From Nosema muscidifuracis (taxonomy: Eukaryota; Microsporidia; Nosematidae): DNA of 64,000 nt. Location of the stretch: the NCBI GenBank assembly GCA_028335825.1, contig JAIOKI010000004.1, positions 372,001-436,000 of the forward strand, read 5' to 3'. A model generated the notes under the pieces. That model worked only from the letters and a program-made list of their open reading frames with translations, was not told the DNA's origin and searched no databases. Positions within the stretch are counted from its first letter, which is position 1. Every line of letters starts with the position of its first letter. The position numbers and the translations under genes are program-made. Positions 59,133 through 64,000 of the stretch are shown here, piece by piece.

Positions 59133-59960
59133 TTAATCTTCTTCATTCTTATCAAAGGTTCTTTTATTCTCTTCAACTAAAATTTCTTCTACTGATTGAT
59201 TTCCTTTTATCTGCTTAGTTTCTGTACTAGAAAAATTAATTTTATTATTATTAAAATCTACTTCTTCTTTCTTATCATCTTCAGATTTCCCAATTAGTTG
59301 AATATTAAAATATAAAGATTTTTTAAGTACAATTTCATATTCATCATAATATAAAGATGAAAATACATCATCTTGATTACAAGCTAAAATTCTTTCATTA
59401 GATGAATCTGATAAATTCCCTATAAATTTCAGGTTCACATCCTGACCAAGATTTTTTAACGTTAAATTAGAACAAGATCCTATCAAGAATTCTTCTTTAT
59501 TAACATCAAGTAGAAAAATATTGTAAAAATATTCTTGTTTAAATCTTAAGAAATTATTTTTTGACTCACTCAAATCTAATTTAATCTTTAATTTTACAAT
59601 TTCAGGATTATTCGTTAATTGAGTTTCTGTCTTATCACTGCATTCTAATACTATAACAAATATTTTAGCAAAAAATGATTTTTGTTTAATTAATTTATCT
59701 TTGGAATAAAATCCAATTTCTATTCCCACTTTATTATTAATAACAATCTTTAAGATATCATTTATGTCTCTAGACATTGACACATCTAAATCATTTGATC
59801 CATCATATGAAATAGATAATTTGTCATAATTACATAACTCATCTGGAAGAATGAATCTATTTTCATCTATAGACACCACTTTCTTGATATTAGTTATATT
59901 TATAAAAGAATTAGTATCTATTAATGCCATAATAAAACCTATTATAATATAATATTTCAT
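59133..59960 (-). CDS. Predicted secreted protein with acidic tail, unknown
   Basis: A 275-residue orphan. The N-terminus (MKYYIIIGFIMALIDTNSFI) is a probable signal peptide. The body appears beta-rich ('KLSISYDGSNDLDVS', 'IVINNKVGIEIGFYSKDKL', 'YEIVLKKSLYFNIQLIG') and might be an immunoglobulin-like or jelly-roll fold. The tail is acidic and lysine-rich (DDKKEEVDFNN, EENKRTFDKNEED). It has several Asn-X-Ser/Thr sites. The start is backed by CCCC one base upstream of the ATG (59962-59965). Function unknown. Confidence 0.7.
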   Translation of the reverse strand: MKYYIIIGFIMALIDTNSFINITNIKKVVSIDENRFILPDELCNYDKLSISYDGSNDLDVSMSRDINDILKIVINNKVGIEIGFYSKDKLIKQKSFFAKIFVIVLECSDKTETQLTNNPEIVKLKIKLDLSESKNNFLRFKQEYFYNIFLLDVNKEEFLIGSCSNLTLKNLGQDVNLKFIGNLSDSSNERILACNQDDVFSSLYYDEYEIVLKKSLYFNIQLIGKSEDDKKEEVDFNNNKINFSSTETKQIKGNQSVEEILVEENKRTFDKNEED

Positions 59961-60977
59961 TGGGGCATTTTGTTTTTTTTAATTTATAATAATTTTTTAA
60001 TTAATCTTTGTTAAATTGCAATGGTTAATTTGTTAAATCTTTAAAAAATTTATAATTATTCATAATTATTCATAGAAAGATCAATAATAAAAATTAATCT
60101 ATCAAAGTTAAAAAAAAACTTACTTAAACTATTTTACGAAATAATTGACAAATATTTAATATAATTTTAAAATTCATAATCATAAATAAAGTCATTACGT
60201 ATTTTTATAATTCAAAAATTAATTTATGAACGAACTTCTGTAATTGTAATTTGATCATAAAAACTAAATTTACAAATTTAAGTTTATAATTTTTTTATCA
60301 AATTTATATTAAAATATTTGATTATCTCCATCTTAAAAATTTAATTTTTTGACGAAAATTATTAAAAGACACATCAATATATTAAAATAAGACATGCTAA
60401 AAAATAGAACTAGAGTATAGCTAAATGTTAATAAGTAATTTATATAATAATTTTTTGTATTTAATTTTGAATGATTAAATACAAACTTAATGTAAGAAAA
60501 GTTAAACAATAATATTTAAACATAACGTAATAGTAATAAATCAAATAAAAAATTTTAAATATTATTTTAAGTTTAAAATCAAAACAAAAAAATTTAAATA
60601 TTTAATTAAAACTTTATTTTGTTTTTATTAAAATTAAATTTTATTATAAGATTTATCTAGAAAGTTACTAAGTAAGATTTCTTATATTTTTTGTATTTAT
60701 TTATAAATTAAATGTTAATAGATTAAAAATATAACTCATAATGATTTTCGTATCACATAGTAAAATAACTTATTCTTAATATTATATTTGTTGTGTAATG
60801 ATTTATAGTAATTTTTTAATTATATTTTTAGATAATTTGAAAGTAAACAATATATTGGTCATATATCATTTACATTTCAAAATCTTATACAGATTTCTTT
60901 AATTATACTTTCAAAGCTAATGGAAGCATTGTATTTTAAATTATTTAAAATTCAGTTATTTTTTATTCAAAAAAAAT
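59961..60977. other. AT-rich spacer, nothing recognised
   Basis: No frame, repeat array or palindrome was noticed over about 1 kb. A run of eight T residues on the minus strand at 60970-60977 belongs to the tRNA-Leu terminator. Confidence 0.55.
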
Positions 60978-61060
60978 TGGTAACAGTGGGAATCGAACCC
61001 ACGCTATCATATGATAAATGGATCTTAAGTCCACCGCCTTAACCGCTCGGCCATGTTACC
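60978..61060 (-). tRNA. tRNA-Leu (anticodon TAA)
   Basis: An 83-base cloverleaf on the minus strand with a long variable arm (class II). The acceptor GGTAACA pairs with TGTTACC and discriminator A follows. The A box is TGGCCGAGCGG and the B box GGTTCGAATCC. The anticodon loop is CTTAAGA with anticodon TAA, and there is no intron. A pol III T-run follows directly. Confidence 0.96.
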
Positions 61061-61260
61061 TTGATGATAAGGTCAATAGATATAATATATATTAAATCTA
61101 TTGATTTTTTAGAAATGCTACTTTTTTAATAATAATTTAAGTCAATTTGAAAATATTAGCTTTGTCTTTAACGGTTCAAAAAATTTTATTCGTATCTGTA
61201 TTACAATTTGCAAGTTAAAAAATCATAGAGCAGATCGTAAATAGAAATGATTGTATTATT

Positions 61261-62220
61261 TTATTTGTCGGTGTTTTTTCTGCTTTCTGATCTCTTCTGA
61301 TTAACTTTTTTAATATCTGTCTTAGGTTTGCTTGTATTAGGAAGAAGATATTCGTTAATTTTATTAAGTTTTTCATTTTTACAGGACGAACAAACTGTAC
61401 ATTTTTGAGAATTTTGATTCCTGTTTTTACAAACAGTGCATTTTGAGCAGTGTTCCATCCAGCACTCGTCATATGTACAGTTATTATATCCAAGACTGCA
61501 TTCTCTAGTAGCATCTGTATCATTAATTTTTGTTTTATAATAATCAAGATACGCTAATTCAGATAAATATTCTAAAGATGTTTTTTCTGTCTTTTCGTTA
61601 GATTTAGAAATAATATCGTAATATTTTTTGTACTCAATATTACATTTCATATCAGATTTATTAATATATAAGGGATCATTTATCTTAAATACAGGACCTG
61701 ATTCTTTATATTGAATTGGATTGATATTTTCATGTGGTTTGTACAATTCTTGATACAACCTATCATCATTTGGTGTGATTTTTAAATAATTTACTGATGA
61801 TCTTTCAGATTTTTCATTTAAAACACTTTTTGATTTCTTAGATTCGTCAGACTTTAAAGAAAGAACTTTTGAATTTTTGTCAATAGGTCCAAGACTTTTT
61901 ATACAACGACATGAGGGTAGCTTCCTATTACAGTTACACAAAATTTTATTATTATGTTCATCGGAATAATATCCAACTGAATTTTGATAATCTTTATTTT
62001 TAGATAAATTATTTCTTCCTGATTCGTATTTTATATTTTTTCTAGGATTTTTTTTCGGTTCATTTATCCTAGTACTTTTTTGAACAATTCTTTGACGGTA
62101 GAAAGATGCAAATTCTTCAAAATTACTAATATCTCCCGTATACTCATCTTCAATAGAAATCATGTTTTTTTTCTGTTTAGTTTTAGACTTTTTACTGCTT
62201 TTTTTTGTTTTTTTAGACAT
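61261..62220 (-). CDS. Lysine-rich protein with cysteine clusters, unknown
   Basis: A 319-residue protein. The first 20 residues are very basic (KKTKKSSKKSKTKQKK), suggesting nuclear or nucleolar targeting. Cysteine clusters occur at about 94-106 (CNCNRKLPSCRC) and at 241-281 (CSLGYNNCTYDEC, CSKCTVC, CTVCSSC), a pattern suited to binding zinc. No standard RING, PHD or CCHC spacing could be fitted with confidence. No signal peptide or membrane span is seen. A CCC two bases upstream of the ATG supports the start. Frames on the same strand overlapping its 3' part are shadows. Confidence 0.72.
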   Translation of the reverse strand: MSKKTKKSSKKSKTKQKKNMISIEDEYTGDISNFEEFASFYRQRIVQKSTRINEPKKNPRKNIKYESGRNNLSKNKDYQNSVGYYSDEHNNKILCNCNRKLPSCRCIKSLGPIDKNSKVLSLKSDESKKSKSVLNEKSERSSVNYLKITPNDDRLYQELYKPHENINPIQYKESGPVFKINDPLYINKSDMKCNIEYKKYYDIISKSNEKTEKTSLEYLSELAYLDYYKTKINDTDATRECSLGYNNCTYDECWMEHCSKCTVCKNRNQNSQKCTVCSSCKNEKLNKINEYLLPNTSKPKTDIKKVNQKRSESRKNTDK

Positions 62221-63121
62221 GCGGGTTCCCTTTTTTTATTTTATTTAAATAATCAAGAAATTTATAAAGAAATAATTTATTTTATCAAAAAAAATAAAAA
62301 TGAATATTGTTACATCACTGATAACTTATTGACGCTTTATAAATAATAAATTATTAAATTATTTCAATATAAACCTCATTAATTAATATTCATATAATAT
62401 TATTAAAAATTAGAATTATCCCAAAAATTAAGAAAAAAATTCGACAATTATTACAAAATTCAATATTTATTGTATTTTCCGAAAGTTTAGACATTTAATC
62501 AGGTGAAAATATATTTTTTGCTTTATTCAAAATTTCTGTACTTCTGATTTTTTTATTATAATAAGAAAATTTTGACATTTAATTTATCATGGCATTCGTT
62601 TATAAATTTTACTAAAATTCTTTTCTAACACGAATATTTAATTATTTGTTTGTATTAATTTTCGTCTTAGTTATATGATCAATTACTTATTTCTTTAATT
62701 TATTATTAATTCGTCTGTGATGAACAAAATAAATTAAAATAGGAAATTCAAAATGACTAAAATAATTGTTTTGAGATATTTTTTTAAAAATTGATTTTTG
62801 ATTATATTATGTTCAATATTTAATTAATTCTATATTCATCACACCAACAAATTAGAATTCTAAACAAACAATATAAGTACTTTATTTAAACATATTAAAT
62901 AAGTTTGTTTGTTCAGCGGATATCAAAAAAAGTTTTATTTTGAATTATTTAAGTCAAGACTCTTTACTATTAATTATTGTACGATAAAATATTTTAATAT
63001 GTTCTACCAAGTTTATATGTTGAATTATATAGATGTGGTCATGAGTTTGTAAACTTAGTGTTTTTTTTAATTATCTATTTAATTTAATTAAAATACGTCG
63101 GTGTTTGTAATTTATTAAAAA
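62221..63121. other. AT-rich spacer, nothing recognised
   Basis: About 0.9 kb without gene, repeat array or hairpin that could be supported. Confidence 0.55.
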
Positions 63122-63991
63122 TCACCCTAATAAATTTTGTATAATATCATTTACAGTATTAAATTTTATATTGATTTGTTCGAAAATTTTCTTAGTAATC
63201 TGACGTGCACTAAATCCATACAATTTTTTAGACAAAATGTATAAAGAATTCGTTTCATCAATTTTGTCGAACATCGATATATCAGTGTACGCAACTAATC
63301 CTTCATCAATCAATTTGATTAAAATAGTTTTAAGTAATAAAAATATGTTTTGTATATTTGGAACATCGATCAGTATTGATATATCACACCTATCTATAAA
63401 CGCAGAATCAAGCTTCGTAAAATTATTCGACGTAAATATACAAAAAATATTTTCGTAAGATTTAAACTCATCTAACATAAGAAGAAATGTATTTACTAAA
63501 CGCATGCTTTCTAATGGCTCATTATGATCTAATATAAAATTTCGACTTATTAAAGCACTTTCGATTTCATCAAATAAAACAAATGCCATTTTTGTTTTAC
63601 TCAGCTCATAAATATCATTTTTAAGATTTATTAAAGAACTTACCGATTCTCCAAAATATTTGGTAAACATTTTTGCACAATTAATTTCTAAAAAGTAAAC
63701 TTCATTTTTCATTCGTATACTCAGCCTTTGAAATATTGATTTAGCAAGTGTAGTCTTTCCTGTACCAGGAGGTCCATGTAATAAAGCTGATTTATTGACA
63801 TCAAAGATGCTGTAATCTATCTTATGTTTTATCATGTAATGTATCTTATAAAAGTGTACGAGAATCTTTAATTTTATATCGTCATGTAAAATAAGTTCGT
63901 CAAAGTAGTTTTGGAATTGTGATGAAGGTAGTCGGATCATGATATAATTCGTGCATACAGATTTTTCTGTATATAGTTTGTACCTTATCAT
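63122..63991 (-). CDS. PCH2: AAA+ ATPase Pch2/TRIP13-like, 5' end off the window
   Basis: A single AAA+ domain: Walker A GPPGTGKT (73-80), Walker B 'FVLFDEIE' (137-144), sensor 1 'IFTSNN' and 'FIDRCDISILIDVPN', then 'GFSARQITKKI', the sensor 2 region. The wording (EPLESMRLVNTFLLMLDEF and SNNFTKLDSAFIDRCDI) is that of TRIP13/Pch2, which remodels HORMA-domain proteins in the spindle checkpoint and in meiotic recombination. The frame stays open to the right-hand edge. The first 18 residues shown may follow an N-terminal substrate-binding domain outside the window, because family members have 400-560 residues and this piece has 289. Confidence 0.85.
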   Translation of the reverse strand: MIRYKLYTEKSVCTNYIMIRLPSSQFQNYFDELILHDDIKLKILVHFYKIHYMIKHKIDYSIFDVNKSALLHGPPGTGKTTLAKSIFQRLSIRMKNEVYFLEINCAKMFTKYFGESVSSLINLKNDIYELSKTKMAFVLFDEIESALISRNFILDHNEPLESMRLVNTFLLMLDEFKSYENIFCIFTSNNFTKLDSAFIDRCDISILIDVPNIQNIFLLLKTILIKLIDEGLVAYTDISMFDKIDETNSLYILSKKLYGFSARQITKKIFEQINIKFNTVNDIIQNLLG

Positions 63992-64000
63992 TTTATATTT

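Noticed and set aside
61215-61547. 110-codon frame overlapping the 3' part of the Cys-rich gene
   Set aside because: Same strand, shifted frame; the Cys-rich frame has the proper start signal and composition.
1-64000. CRISPR arrays, bacterial operons or ribosome binding sites
   Set aside because: Tandem repeats here have no uniform spacers and the genes are eukaryotic; the G-run before uL1 and GCP is the known microsporidian start signal rather than a Shine-Dalgarno site.

Overview
The window looks like a piece of a very AT-rich microsporidian genome (an intracellular, fungus-related parasite). The reasons are compact, intron-free genes; eukaryotic nuclear housekeeping proteins shorter than their yeast or human relatives (Pch2, Arp5, Hap5, Brf1, Tra1, TAF7, an exportin); two nuclear-type tRNA genes; a chitin-deacetylase-like protein; and a short C-run or G-run just upstream of many ATG codons. 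That last signal is described for Microsporidia. It is not one of the most compacted genomes: 39 protein genes and 2 tRNAs occupy 64 kb, with intergenic spaces often of 0.3-1.7 kb. The species cannot be named from the sequence.

Layout. 0.4-9.9 kb: V-ATPase subunit E, DRG1-type GTPase, tRNA-Gln, a secreted orphan, Arp5, an Ase1/PRC1 microtubule bundler, the TRAPP subunit Trs20 and the CCAAT-binding factor Hap5/NF-YC. 10.5-19.9 kb: a HAD nucleotidase, phosphoglycerate kinase, exopolyphosphatase, a WBP2-like GRAM protein, Mrt4, UDP-glucose pyrophosphorylase and a degenerate chitin-deacetylase-like protein. 20.3-30.5 kb: one 10.3-kb gene for the Tra1/TRRAP pseudokinase. 31.9-36.9 kb: TAF7, a TFIID/SAGA-type histone-fold protein, Brf1, an R-SNARE, an SDS22-like leucine-rich-repeat protein and an RPEL protein. 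38.5-41.5 kb: an exportin-like HEAT protein and a small membrane protein. 42.2-46.6 kb: three tandem secreted paralogs that form a six-cysteine family. 46.7-55.7 kb: Ytm1, the Fcf1 nuclease, a secreted orphan, a gamma-tubulin complex protein, an orphan, otubain, a RhoGAP-like protein and ribosomal protein uL1/RPL10a. 56-64 kb: orphan and secreted genes, tRNA-Leu, a Cys-rich protein and a Pch2/TRIP13 ATPase cut by the window edge.

The genes do not form operons, but several themes recur. Transcription and chromatin: Tra1, TAF7, histone-fold TAF/Spt protein, Brf1, Hap5, Arp5. Ribosome biogenesis: Mrt4, Ytm1, Fcf1, uL1. Spindle: Ase1, GCP. Carbohydrate supply: PGK and UGP1, the latter making the precursor of chitin, trehalose and glycan. 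Host-interface candidates: six predicted secreted proteins plus the deacetylase-like protein, concentrated in the gene-poor stretches.

The most interesting points are four. First, the three secreted paralogs have a pattern compatible with a reprolysin-like metalloprotease fold that has lost its zinc site. Second, a dispersed palindromic repeat family and a MITE-like element lie in the spacers. Third, nearly every spacer carries its own private 25-80 bp tandem repeats. Fourth, the C-run start signal is present mainly on housekeeping genes and missing from most orphan secreted genes.

Limits: family calls are made by reading motifs, with no database search; weak calls are marked. No rRNA, snRNA or CRISPR was recognised.
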